Assembly: GCA_038503035.1 (NCBI GenBank)
Contig: JAVSML010020786.1
Span: 1-64,000 of the forward strand
Direction: 5' to 3'
Length of the DNA: 64,000 nucleotides
Origin: Crocodylus rhombifer
Taxonomy: Eukaryota > Chordata > Crocodylia > Crocodylidae
The translations under genes and the position numbers were made by a program. Under the pieces are notes generated by a model. It was not told the origin of the DNA. It ran no database searches and saw only the letters and a list, made by a program, of their open reading frames with translations. This document shows positions 23,298 through 33,639 of the stretch, in pieces. How positions within the stretch are numbered: position 1 is the first letter of the stretch; each line of letters starts with the position of its first letter.

Positions 23298-24839
23298 ATG
23301 GGACAATCGGCTTCAAACGTCCCACTGGGATCTCCTTTAGGGAGGCTTCTCCAGGTTTGGGGAGAAGGGAATCTGCCGGTGCAGTCTGGCATGGGCAGGA
23401 AGTGCACTTGTATTTTGTGTACACAGGAGTTGCCTGTCTTAACTCAACAAGGTGCTCCAGATAAACGGTGGCCGAAATTTGGCTCATTTGATCGGTCTTG
23501 TTTGGCATTCCTTCGAATGGAATGGGTAGCTTTAAAACCTCAACAGATGGATTATTGGTACCTGTGGGCTGAATTGGCCGAAAAAGCCCCAAAACCGGTT
23601 CTTTACTCTACCATTCCACCTCCTTATGATCCTCCGATTTCAGTCTCTGTGGAGTCTGAAGACGACCCTGAGCCTCTCTACCCTGCTCTCCCTGTCCCCG
23701 GTCAAACCCTGCCCCCTGACGAGAGCACTGCAGCTCCCGTAGCGTCAGCGCTGGCTCCGAGCTCTAGACCCCCTGCCTCCAGAGGCTTTTCTTTGGTCTG
23801 GACCCGGAGCCGGGGTCCTGTGGGGGAGGCATTTCCACCTAGCCAGGGGAAAGAACACCTGAATGTGGTGGTTCAGGCTCCTTTGCAAACCTACCCGGTC
23901 CCATTTGTGGATGGCGGGGGCAGCTTCCAGGTTTGCCCTACTCTAATTCATGTGCCTTTCACCCGAGGGGACCTCCTCATTTTGCAACAACAAACCCCCT
24001 CTTTTCGGGAAAAACCTGATGAAGTAGGACGGACTATTCGGCACATAGTCCATACTTATGACCCTTCTTGGTCAGACATGCAGGAACTCATGGATACCCT
24101 GCTGACCCCAGACGAGTGGGCTAAAGTTTTAGACTGTGCCAGGGCTGTTGCCTCAGCAGCAAACAGAGATCCTTGGCCTTCTAATGAACCTAACTGGGAT
24201 TACAACACCCCCAGGGGAAGGGCATCCCTGAGGGAAGCCCGGAATGACTTACTAGCAGGCTTTGATGAAGCAAGTAAAAAGCCCGTGAATTGGGGAAAAT
24301 TCCATGCATGCAAACAGGGACCCGAGGAGCATCCGGATGCCTTCTTTACCCGTTTGTGTGAGGCAGCCAAGACATACGTTCATCTTGATGTAGATAAACC
24401 AGAGCATGTGCCTTTGCTGGTATCAGCCTTTGTAAACCAGAGTGCTCCCGATATCAAAGAGCATTTCTGCAGGTATATTCCAGGGTGGGAAGGAAAGAGT
24501 GTGTTAGAGATAAAAAACATAGCAAGCTATGTGTTTGTTGGGAGAAAGGAGAGGGAAAGAAAGGAGAGAAAGGAAGATTTTAAGCTAGTAGCTGCAATGG
24601 TTGAGGGAACAATGCACAGTGTGTCAGGAAGAGGAAGGAACAGGGGAAGGGGCCAGGGAGGGTTTCAATGAAGGGGATTAGGTCAGAGAAACCAGGGCGA
24701 GGGGAGGTCCATAGTTCAAAGGGCCAGCGAAGTATGTTACCACTGTAAACAACCTGGACACTTCAAACGAGAGTGTCCCCAGAGGAAGGGGATGAACATC
24801 GGAGCCATCTCAGAACGGGGGCCCCCTCCGGACCAGTGA
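23298..24839 (+). pseudogene. gag: ERV gag (matrix-capsid-nucleocapsid), broken
   Basis: The Gag polyprotein would build the virus particle. The first frame runs 457 codons and starts MGQ, a myristoylation-type N-terminus. A PPPY late-domain motif is at residues 107-110, followed by a Pro-rich linker. From about residue 200 a gammaretroviral p30-type capsid is seen, with a major-homology-like segment (339-356, KQGPEEHPDAFFTRLCEA). A charged Arg/Lys/Glu stretch (415-427) follows. A premature TGA at 24669 comes before the nucleocapsid. In the same frame downstream is one zinc knuckle, CX2CX4HX4C, starting at 24735. The frame then ends at TGA 24837. One knuckle and a same-frame protease are gammaretrovirus-like traits. 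The start was chosen for MGQ and its position 190 bp after the LTR. Confidence 0.92.
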
Positions 24840-25222
24840 CACGAGGAGCTGGTGTCAAAGACTACTCACAGGAAAGAAGGACTCAGTGACCCGACTGACC
24901 ACCCTCACCCAGTCTGCCCTGCGGTAAGTATAAATTGCAATAAGAGCGACCCTGTTGCCTCAGTTCAGGTAGGAGAGCAACGATATGATTGTTTAATTGA
25001 CACCGGCGCTACTATGTCTATGTTATCTACAATTCCTGAGCGTGCAGGTCTAATTGAGGAAGGAACTGAGACTGTGATGGGAGTGGGGGGGAATTGTTCA
25101 AAACTAGCAGGAGTGCCCCTACTCGAGTCCAAGTGGGACCCTTGTCGTGTGAACACTCCTTTTTGTTGTCTGCCTGTGCTCCTATGAATTTATTACGACA
25201 GGACTTACTGTGTAAGCTGAGG
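24840..25222 (+). pseudogene. pro: ERV protease region, frame-disrupted
   Basis: An aspartic protease is encoded in the gag frame after the TGA at 24837, so expression would need stop-codon readthrough. The active-site motif is DTGA (from 24999), preceded by 'CLI'. A flap-like GVGGN segment follows near 25080. The conserved C-terminal part (LLRQDLL, near 25190) is in another frame, so the reading frame changes between about 25100 and 25130. No AUG is needed because it would be made as Gag-Pro-Pol. As it stands the enzyme is not continuous. Confidence 0.85.
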
Positions 25223-27505
25223 GCCACTCTGCACTGTAGTCCAGGGGGAATAACTTTAGAATTACCAATTGACAAACTGCCTTATTTCGCCAGGGCATTG
25301 GCCTCGGGTGGGGGGGGAAAGGGAAATTTACCGGTGGAACTACAACGATTGCCAGCCACATTGTGGGGCTGGGAGTCCACTGATGTAGGACTGCTGAAGT
25401 CTGCCACTCCTGTTGTTATTCAAACCAAGGGGGGAGTCCCGCCTTTCGTGCCTCAGTACCCGCTGAATAAAGAAGCAGAAGAAGGTTTGCAGCCCCTTAT
25501 AGATGAATACATCAGGAAAGGGATTTTAGTGGAGTCTCAGTCTCCTTGCAATACCCCCGTGTTACCAGTCAGGAAACCTAAATTAGGAAAGGTTGGCAAG
25601 CCTGTTTATCGTTTTGTGAAAGACTTATGTGCTATAAATGATTATGTGATTCCCAGAGCTGCCGGAGTTCCTAACCCAGCCACTACTGTTACCTCCATCC
25701 CATGGTGGGCCACTAGATTCACAGTAATTGATTTGTGTGCTGCCTTCTTTTCAATCCCAGTTGCAGCCCAGTCTCAATACCTTTTTGCCTTCACTTGGAA
25801 GAGAAAACAACATTTAACCTGGACACGACTTCCCCAAGGATACACCGAGAGTCCTACTATCTTCAGCCAAATCCTGACGAGAGACTTACAAGGTATCATA
25901 CTTACCTCGGATACAGTGCTTGTACAGTATGTAGATGACTTACTACTAGCATCACGGACTCAGGTAAGCTGCCGGACGGACACTTTAAGACTATTAGAAG
26001 GATTAGCTGAAAGGGGACATAAAGTATCCCCAGGAAAATTACAATATTGCCAAAAGAAGGTTACATACCTGGGGCATGTGATCTCAGAGGGACTGCAGGA
26101 ACTGGTTGATGAAAGGGTAAAGGCTATAAAAGACTTGCCAAAGCCCACCACTAAGAGGCATATGCGAGCCTTTTTAGGAGCGGCTGGATTTTGCTGGCTG
26201 TGGATCCCTGCTTACGGAGAGATGGTTAAGCCTCTGGTAGAGACCACTCAGAAAGGAGAACTTGAAGTGATTCAATGGACCCCCAAGTTAGATCATGATT
26301 TTCACCAAGTTAAACACCAGCTATCGCAAGCCCCTGCTCTAGGACTCCCCAACTACGAGAAGCCATTTGTGTTGTTTGTCCACAAAAAATGGGGAGTAGC
26401 TTCAAGATTCCTAACCCAGAAACTGGGACCTCAGCTTTGTCCAATCGCTTATTCTTCTGCCACCTTAGATCCAGTGGCAAAAGGGGTAGTCAGCTGTCTG
26501 CACGCCATTGCAGCAGCAGCACTGCTTGTTGAGCGATCGAAAGAGCTAGTCATGGGGTACCCCCTTGAAGTCAGGGTTCCTCATGAAGTTGAATCCCTAA
26601 TGACTAAAGAAAAGACTCAAGCCTTCTCTCACCAGCGTTTAGCCCGGTACGAAGTGACTCTGCTAGCTGCCGAAAACGTGCACATCTCACGCTGTACTAG
26701 CCTCAACCCGGTCTCGCTTTTGCCTCATTCCGAGGATGGAGAACCACATCACGATTGCTGCACCGTCATTCGTATGATGGAAAAGCCCCGAGATGACCTC
26801 ACTGATGTGCCCCTGAACAATCCTGACTTAGTCTTCTGTGTGGATGGGTCCTCCTACATAGAAGCTGGAGTTTGTCGGACTGGGTATGCAGTCGTCACTG
26901 ACTTCAACATCATTGAAGCAAAGCCCTTATCTCCCCGGCTGAGTGCACAAGCAGCTGAACTGATTGCTTTAATTCGTGCATGTGAACTGGCAACCGGGAT
27001 GACTTTAAATGTATACACTGACAGTCGGTATGCGTTTGGAATTTGCCACTCCACCAGGCAATTATGGAAACAGCGAGGCTTCATTACTTCTTCCGGAGCA
27101 AAGATTGCAAACTCCACTCAGGTTTCTGAGCTTCTGGAAGCCATCCAGAAACCCAAACAGATAGCCGTAATACATGTCGCCACACACACCGGCGGGAGCA
27201 TGCCTGAGGCTAAAGGAAATGAGCGGGCGGATGCTGCTGCCAAAGCTGCTGCTCAGCAACCCCTAAGTCTCAACGCCCTTGCTCCTGTGTGGGAGACACC
27301 CAGAGCCTTGGAAGGATATGAGCAAGTGTGCAAAGGAGAAGAAGAAGACTGGAAACGTCTCTATGGGGCTTATTCAAAAGATGGACTGTGGTACACTAGC
27401 GATGACCGCCCCATCTTGCCTAAAACATTACAGCGGCCCTTGTGCCAAATAGTCCATGGGCAAGGTCATTATGGGGCAACTGCCATAGCTGAAACCATTC
27501 TCTGA
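25223..27505 (+). pseudogene. pol: ERV pol: reverse transcriptase and RNase H
   Basis: The open frame starts at 25094 and runs 803 codons to TGA 27503. Reverse-transcriptase motifs appear in order: fingers ('QYPLNKEAEEGLQPLI', about 121-136), 'IDLCAAFF' at the motif-A position (first Asp kept, the usual KD pair replaced by CA), 'LPQGYTESPTIF' (about 246-257) and YVDD (279-282). RNase H follows with DGSS (Asp583), Glu622, TDSRYAF (Asp643) and Asp712, so all four acidic residues remain. The N-terminal zinc-finger histidines of integrase (HGQGH, 788-792) begin just before the TGA. Gammaretroviral order and YVDD fit class I. The copy cannot yield a full Pol because of the upstream frame change and downstream stops. 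Confidence 0.93.
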
Positions 27506-28507
27506 GTTTGGTTTGCCCCTGGGATCCATGCAGTGGCTAAACAAGTGACCAGTGTCTGCTCCACTTGCCCAGCGTTCAACTCTGGCCCAGAGAGAAAAGC
27601 CCCACCTGGGGGCTGACCTTGGGCATATCAACCATTTGAGAGACTGCAAATAGACTTCATCGAACTTCCCCGATGCTGAGGATACAGATATGCCTTAGTA
27701 GTGGGAGATCAACTCACCCATTGGGTGGAGGCGTTTCCTGCCACCCATGCCTCTCATCAGCAAGTCACTCATGCACTTCTAAAGGACATTATTCCGCGGT
27801 TTGGTATACCTCAAGTCGTTGACTCAAATCAAGGAGGTCACTTCACCTCCCAGGTCTTACAAACAATTTACACACGGTTGGGAATCACTAGGCAGCTTCA
27901 CACCCCTTATCACCCTCAGTCATCTGGAGGGGTGGAAAGGGCAAATCAGACTCTAAAAGCCCTTCTAGGCAAAGTGTGTTTGGAAACTCAGCTTAAGTGC
28001 CCAAAGGCATTGCCCCTTGCACTGTTTGCTATGCGAAACACGCCTAGAGCTGATGTTAAGATATCTCCCTATGAGCTTTTGTTTGGTCATCCACCCCCCA
28101 TTACCCGTGGTTTCCTTCCTCCAGCTACAGGATTGGTAGCGGGGGATGAGAATTTAACCCATTATGTGATTTCTTTGCAGAAGCAGCTTACTTCTTTACA
28201 GTGCCGTGCTGCCATTCAGCAACCTGTACCCTTTGATTGCGAGATACACCCCTTCAGTCCCGGTGACTACATGTGGGTCCATGTTCCGTGACGGAAAAGT
28301 TGCCTAGAGCCAACGTGGGAAGGACCATACCAAGTCCTACTAACCACCCACTCAGCAATCAAAATCACTGAAAGAAATTAATGGATCCATCACACACACG
28401 TGAAACCTGCAGTGTTCACCCCAACAGAACCTCATTGTGTACCTCCCCTTTGGCTGCAGAGATCCAACAATCAATGGACAATATGTGCCTTGCAAGTACT
28501 GTCATAA
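27506..28507 (+). pseudogene. pol: ERV integrase, multiply broken
   Basis: It continues in the reverse-transcriptase frame and would join viral DNA to the host chromosome. The zinc-binding CSTC pair is near 27568. The core has a first Asp in QIDF (near 27650). The second acidic position reads Asn in 'DSNQGGHF' (near 27825). Glu follows in 'GGVERANQ' with exactly 35 residues between, the D,D-35-E spacing. So one catalytic residue is missing. In-frame stops are TGA 27503, 27614, 27677 and 28289 and TAA 28379. A C-terminal GPY motif (near 28328) and 'WIHHTHVKP' (from 28382) lie past the stops. The frame finally closes at TAA 28505, overlapping the env start as in gammaretroviruses. Confidence 0.9.
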
Positions 28508-30006
28508 GTACATTTGTGTTAGTAGTCTGTCTGCCCACATTAATTGGGTGCCCCTGCATTCTCATCCAGTTCGCAGGAGTCTATCCTGGCACCCAACTAG
28601 GGTATACTAACACCAAACAAGTTCGAGACAAAGTTAATCAAGTCCCACCTAAAGGGGCTTCTGCTGTCATGTACAGGTCCAATGATTCCCCAGGTCAATG
28701 TAAGCTGTATGGGTATAACGCTAATAGCAATGAAATTTGTTGTGCAGATCCCACCACAGAGGCAAGTCAAGCTTACATCCAGAGTAAAACTACTAACCCC
28801 GGGGAACAATCATTCTATTTCAAAAGTGGAATGGGGACTTCAGTTTGGGGAATGTCGTCCCCTAAATTACTAGCTGTCAATCCTCACCAAAATGTAGAAT
28901 GGCCTCATAACGCTCTTGTAAAAATGACCAATTCCTACGCAAGTAACTTAAACTTCTCAAACTGCTGGGTGTGTACTTGACTACCCAAGCATCCAAGCAT
29001 AGGTATTCCTCTCATCGGTCTTGGCCTTAGTTCATTCAATTATTCTTCTATTAGCAAGAGCACTCATAATGACAGTAAATGGTACTATGAATACTGGTTC
29101 CTTAATGAAGTAATCCTCCCTAAAGATTCTGTGTGCTATTATAAGCCATGTCTTGGTAGTTTTGCCGTGTTTGTAGGAAATGCCACAGCAGGTGCTTGTA
29201 ATATAACAATAACCTTACATTCATCCTCTCTCGGATGGCATGGTAATGGACCTGTACATATGGGGCATTATTGGCTTTGTGGGAAAATTGCATTTAAGCA
29301 TTTGCCACCCATCTGGTGTGGCACGTGCACCCTGGGCGTAGTGATCCCAGACATGACACTTCACCCGAACACATCGCTTCAACGGTGGCACCGAAACTGC
29401 CCACATCGGTTCTGACGAGAAGCAGGCCTCAACCCTCTTGTTGAGCGACCTACCTCATTCCTTTCCTTTGCCCGATGGTTCATACCTTGGCTAGGTGTTT
29501 CTGAACTTGAAAAGGCTCTTCTAAACCTTTCAGCCTCACTGGAAGTATTAGCTAATAAGATCGCAGATGCCTTAACCCAACTGCAAACTGAAGTAACTCA
29601 AATTTCTCATATTACTTTGCAAAATCGCCTAGCATTAGACCTACTTCTTGCTAATCAAAGAGGGGTATGTACTTTAGTCAATGATACCTGCTGCACCTAT
29701 GTAGATGAATCAGGAAAGGTATTGGAGGATATTCATAAGATCCAGAACATGGCTAGTTAATTCCATGCCATAACCACAGATAACACCTCTTGGGGTATAT
29801 AACATGTATGGGCTCTCCTAACATCCTGGTTCCCCGGATTACGAAGGGCTCACAAACTCATTGTTATTATTGTTGCTCTTGGATGTTTTTTGATTTTAAC
29901 CTGTTGTTGTATTCAGTGTACTGGAACCCTACCTTCTGTATTATCCACATGTTGTAGATGTACTATGCATAACATAGAAGAATGTGTTGAAATGTCTAAA
30001 GCTTAA
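28474..30006 (+). pseudogene. env: ERV env (gamma-type glycoprotein), broken
   Basis: The envelope glycoprotein would mediate entry. The frame is open from 28381, overlapping pol, but a Met at 28474 followed by a ~20-residue hydrophobic signal peptide is a better start. The surface subunit carries several NXS/T sites and a CWVC motif (CXXC type, near 28963). The transmembrane subunit has a heptad-like coiled-coil region, an LQNR segment (29617) and a CX6CC motif (29667-29694). A membrane span (about 29855-29915) and a Cys-rich tail end at TAA 30004. CXXC together with CX6CC marks a gamma-type Env with a disulphide-linked SU-TM. Stops at 28978, 29413 (TGA), 29758 and 29800 (TAA) inactivate it. 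Confidence 0.88.
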
Positions 30007-30078
30007 ATATTGGAGTGCCAGCAGCGTTTAGATGACAAATATAGTAGAAAGTGATCCCGGCCTTTGAAGGCCAGGATC

Positions 30079-30090
30079 AAAGGGGGGAAT
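30079..30090 (+). promoter_or_regulatory. ERV polypurine tract
   Basis: AAAGGGGGGAAT directly precedes the 3' LTR and would prime plus-strand synthesis. It is intact in form. Confidence 0.85.
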
Positions 30091-30502
30091 TGTAGAAATT
30101 CTCTAACAAGATCATAGATAATACTATAGAAATCAACTACAAAGCAAGACTCAGCATTTCACGAACACAGCCTGATAAGACTCTGAAATGACTAAACCTT
30201 AGTCGTCTTAAAGTCTGAAGCAATCAAGGATTAGTTAGCATTTCAAAAACAAGCACGTAGCCAAAAACCAGTTTGAACCAATTAAGGGTCTCTCAAACTG
30301 ACCTGATATCTTGTTTTCTTTCACAGTGGAAAATTCCCACCTGCGCGTGCATCTTGCCTGTAAACTATAAAATGCCTCTAACAGTTTTATTCGGGGCCTC
30401 TGAGTTTGCTCAGGGTGCCCAGCATGCTGAATAAATTTTGAGACAGACAGCGACTCTGTGTCTTTGGGAGTAGCTCCGCAAGGGGTCACAAACTCCTCAA
30501 CA
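30091..30502 (+). mobile_element. ERV 3' LTR (412 bp)
   Basis: It is colinear with the 5' LTR, with TATAAAA (30366-30372) and AATAAA (30430-30435). A 4-bp insertion near 30250 explains the length difference. CCCC at 30503-30506 completes the target duplication. Confidence 0.95.
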
Positions 30503-30581
30503 CCCCTTCATGGGCTATTCAAGCTGGGTATGGGTGAGCCTGAAGGGCCCTGGGGATCTTTTCCCTCTCCTTATCTTATCT

Positions 30582-30614
<33 letters not shown>

Positions 30615-30775
30615 TGCACATAGTTCCCAGGTCTTGTGTATATATGTTCTATTTTAACTCATTTTACATATATTAATAAATTCGTACATAGTTAAGTTAT
30701 TGAGTGTCTTGATCTGGCTCTATAGGAGAAGGAGGGAAACTGTGTTAGGCCAGGAATTTCACCCCACAGAGCACC
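30503..30775 (+). mobile_element. Older LTR-like element, right part
   Basis: This continues the unit interrupted by the ERV. It holds a (TA)n tract (about 30571-30613), AATAAA near 30677 and a terminal-looking 'tttcaccccaca' at 30760-30771. Confidence is limited because no second copy exists in the window. Confidence 0.35.
30571..30613. repeat. (TA)n microsatellite
   Basis: About 40 bp of alternating TA with single C interruptions, likely length-polymorphic. Confidence 0.9.
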
Positions 30776-31353
30776 TGCCCTGCTACCATTCCCTTCGATT
30801 GGAGAGGGGAGTACATGTTTGAATACTACCTGGGCTACACCAAAAGAAAGAATTACTTTTTAAACAGACTGTTATAAAGTTTGGAAAAAGAAGTGAGCAG
30901 CATTTTGACTTACTGCCAAAAAGGGCTAAATTTCAGAACAAGTTGTATAAGCTGTATATAAAGAGAGGTAAACATGAGGGGTGGGTGCTAAAGGAAGAGA
31001 AAGAGAGAAAACAAGGAGAGTCTGAAGTAGGTTGGGTGCAATGCTTCCTTTCTGATGGGCACACAATCCATTTTGGTTATGCTGGCTGAGCCCACAAGTG
31101 CAGTCTCACCTCTGTGAGAAGCCTGCTTCATTTATTACTTAGCAGAAGTTAAAACTAGAAATCAGGGTTTATGATATGACATAATTTTCTCTAATTTGAT
31201 AGGTTTGGGTTCATTTGAAGTCATCCTATTCTGCATTTTGCTGAACCCAAGATGGACTGGAATACTTCTGTAATCAATCCTCAAAACCAACGTAAGGGCT
31301 CAGCTGGAATGTAGGTGGCTGGGCCTGTGGTAGGCCACTAGGAGCAGCTATGG
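30776..31353. other. Non-coding stretch, nothing recognised
   Basis: I see no gene or repeat boundary. Confidence 0.4.
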
Positions 31354-31537
31354 CAGGGGTGGGCAAAATGCAGCCCGTGGGTCAGATGTGGCCCACCAGG
31401 CATTCTATTTGGCCTGTGGGGCCCCTAAAAATTTAGAAAAATTATATTTATCTGCCCCAGCTGCCTGTTATGCAGCCCTCAATGGCTTCCCAAAACTCAG
31501 TAAGTGGCCCTCTGCCTGAAATAATTGCCCGCCCCTG
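31354..31537. mobile_element. hAT-like MITE (184 bp)
   Basis: The ends are CAGGGGTGGGCAAA and the inverse ATTGCCCGCCCCTG. The 8-bp flanks AGCTATGG (31346-31353) and AGCTAGGG (31538-31545) match at 7 of 8 positions. The 'gtgggtcagatgtggccc' style interior is typical of hAT non-autonomous elements. It has no coding capacity. Confidence 0.8.
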
Positions 31538-31545
31538 AGCTAGGG

Positions 31546-32640
31546 GGTCACCAAGGCAAGAGAACAAGATTACTGGAGTGTCAAGTCAGGGTCTGGGTTA
31601 GAACATGGGGACCAAGCTCCAGGAGAGCTGAGAGGGGAAATTCAAGAGGCATAGACCAAGAAGTGAGCCAAGATCAGAAATCAAGGGTCAGAGAGCCAGT
31701 GCCGAGTTCCAGGGAAGATCCAAGTCAGGGTCAGGAAGAGCCAAAGTTGAATCAGGAGCCAGGAGAACCAGAGAGAACATGGCATGGATGTGACTGGCTT
31801 GCCAGAACAGACTGAGACTCTGTCAAAGCATGCCTGCAACCTGAGCTTGTAGGTGTGCTTAAAAGGGTTGTGTGATGCTTTCAGCAGCCAATCCAGTTCC
31901 AGAGAAGTGGGGTGGTAGCATTAGCCAAAGATCAGGGTCAGATGTGGTAGCTTGAGAGCTTAGCCCAGCCAGGCCTGATTGATGAAGAGGCCCTCACACC
32001 CAGTTGCCCCCACCTCCCTGAATCTTCTCCCCCTGTGCCTTTTGCTGCCTTCTGAGCTACCTCTAGTCACTCAAAAAAAGATCAAAAGCAAGTAGAAGTA
32101 GAAGTAAAATGGAGGTCCAAGGAGCAACAGCAGCTAAGAGTCTGTACAAAATTTCAAGGGACCATAAGATTGACTTATCAGTCATTCAGATAATTGATCA
32201 ACACAACAATGTATTTTTTTCCCTGTTCAAGTTGGAATATGTATTTCCCTTTATGCCTGGTTGAAAGTCATCTGCATGAGTATAATAGGCCAAGCCATAT
32301 ATTTGTTCAGTTCTAGCCTTATAGCCCTCTGAAACAGCAATAAGAAGTGGTTACCTTATAAGTGGGTTTAGAAACTAAATTGGTTAAGTGTTACTAAAGC
32401 ATTTCAGCTTCATACAGAAATGAGTACATTAATTATAATCACTGCAATAAAACATATGTAATAGTATTGAATATTTTTAGTAGTGTCAAATTTTAATGAT
32501 TAAAATGACACAAGACTTGCTAGTTATTTTCCCAATTTGTAGCTTAAGACATTATAATATATCACTTTAATCAGAGTTTATACAAATGTTCAAGGGTAAC
32601 TAGTTTCAGGGTTCACCAATGAACAATCTTTGTCTCATGT
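31546..32640. other. Non-coding stretch with degenerate TCAGGGTC-type modules
   Basis: From 31570 to 31790 short 'tcagggtc', 'agccaagatcagaaatcaa'-like units recur and give an artificial Arg/Glu/Gln-rich frame. The remainder to 32640 is AT-rich and featureless. Confidence 0.4.
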
Positions 32641-32649
32641 ACTACTGAA

Positions 32650-32990
32650 CTGCATCTATGGTGACATAGTTATATCACCTATTATATTGTCCGTGATTTA
32701 ATTTCTGTATAAGGCATCTTGTATCAATGAGACAAGGGAACCAAACCACCATGAAAGAATTCATCCTGATCAGACTCTCCAATTTTCCAGGCCTGAAGAT
32801 TGTGCTGTTGTGCTGTTTTCCATCATGTACATGGCCAATGGCTAGACATATTATCATCATGACAATCATAAGGATTGATCCATAACTCCATGTAATTTTT
32901 CAGCTCTGTTCTTTCCTTTTCAGAGACCTGATACACATTTGTTATTGTCCTCAGTATGCTGGTAAATTTGGTAGAAGAAAAACACATTTT
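32650..32990 (+). pseudogene. Olfactory receptor pseudogene, 5' part only
   Basis: This is a paralogue of the intact OR at 37225. The upstream 'cctattatattgtcc' and 'ggcatcttgtatc' and the ATG at 32727 align base for base, followed by the N-terminus and TM1-TM2. Frame changes occur within TM1, where bases are missing relative to the intact gene, and a TAG lies near 32845. Similarity stops near 32985 in the TM2/TM3 region, so about two thirds of the gene is lost. The splice acceptor present before the intact gene (TTCCAG) reads TTCTGT here. In life such receptors sit in the cilia of olfactory neurons; this copy cannot encode one. Confidence 0.88.
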
Positions 32991-33639
32991 TTTCCTGCAA
33001 AAAACAATTAAAATTTAAAAGAGACTTTCAGGGAGTTGTCAGTTCAGTTTTCCCAACAGAAAACCATTTTGGGGGACAGAGCTGAAATTTTCCCATAGAA
33101 AATACTGAGTTTGCAGGATGGTATTCAGTTCTTAGATAAAATCAGACTATAGCTGCCAAACTGCTGTTAAGAGACTAAATTTAGGAACCCTTCTTTGGAT
33201 TTTTTTATCCAAGTGCCCTCTGTGACATGGTGCTAGAATCTAGTGTAATACTTATCTGGTTCCTAGATTGAGAACTCAAGGTTTTTCTGTCACCCACACT
33301 AAATTGGCCTTAGTGTGGTGTTTTTGCTGCACTGATTTTTGCTGAGGAAGATCAGTATATTTGTAGAATTCCCTTTGAGAATAATGCAAGAGGGATGGCA
33401 TGCCATAAGGACCAGGCCTCACAGGATTTAATGGGAAGTTTACATGCTCAATACAGAACCAAGGCTTAAATAGGGGGGTTGCTATGAACTTCCAGTATTC
33501 AGAAGAATCATTCTGCACCCTATTTTAATTGCTAATATTTACTGTACAGTCAGAAATGTGTAACTGTGATTCTCCCTTCTAACTTTCCTTTTAGATACTT
33601 CATCCTTCTTGCTCAAATACAAAAGAGCATTTTTATTTT
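32991..33639. other. Non-coding stretch, nothing recognised
   Basis: No gene or repeat signature is seen. The minus open frame at 33276-33518 has no family features. Confidence 0.4.

Noticed and set aside
25084..25091. Run of G as a programmed -1 frameshift site
   Set aside because: It lacks a canonical slippery heptamer and the -1 frame has a stop just upstream of the usable stretch; a simple indel is more likely, though kept as a check.
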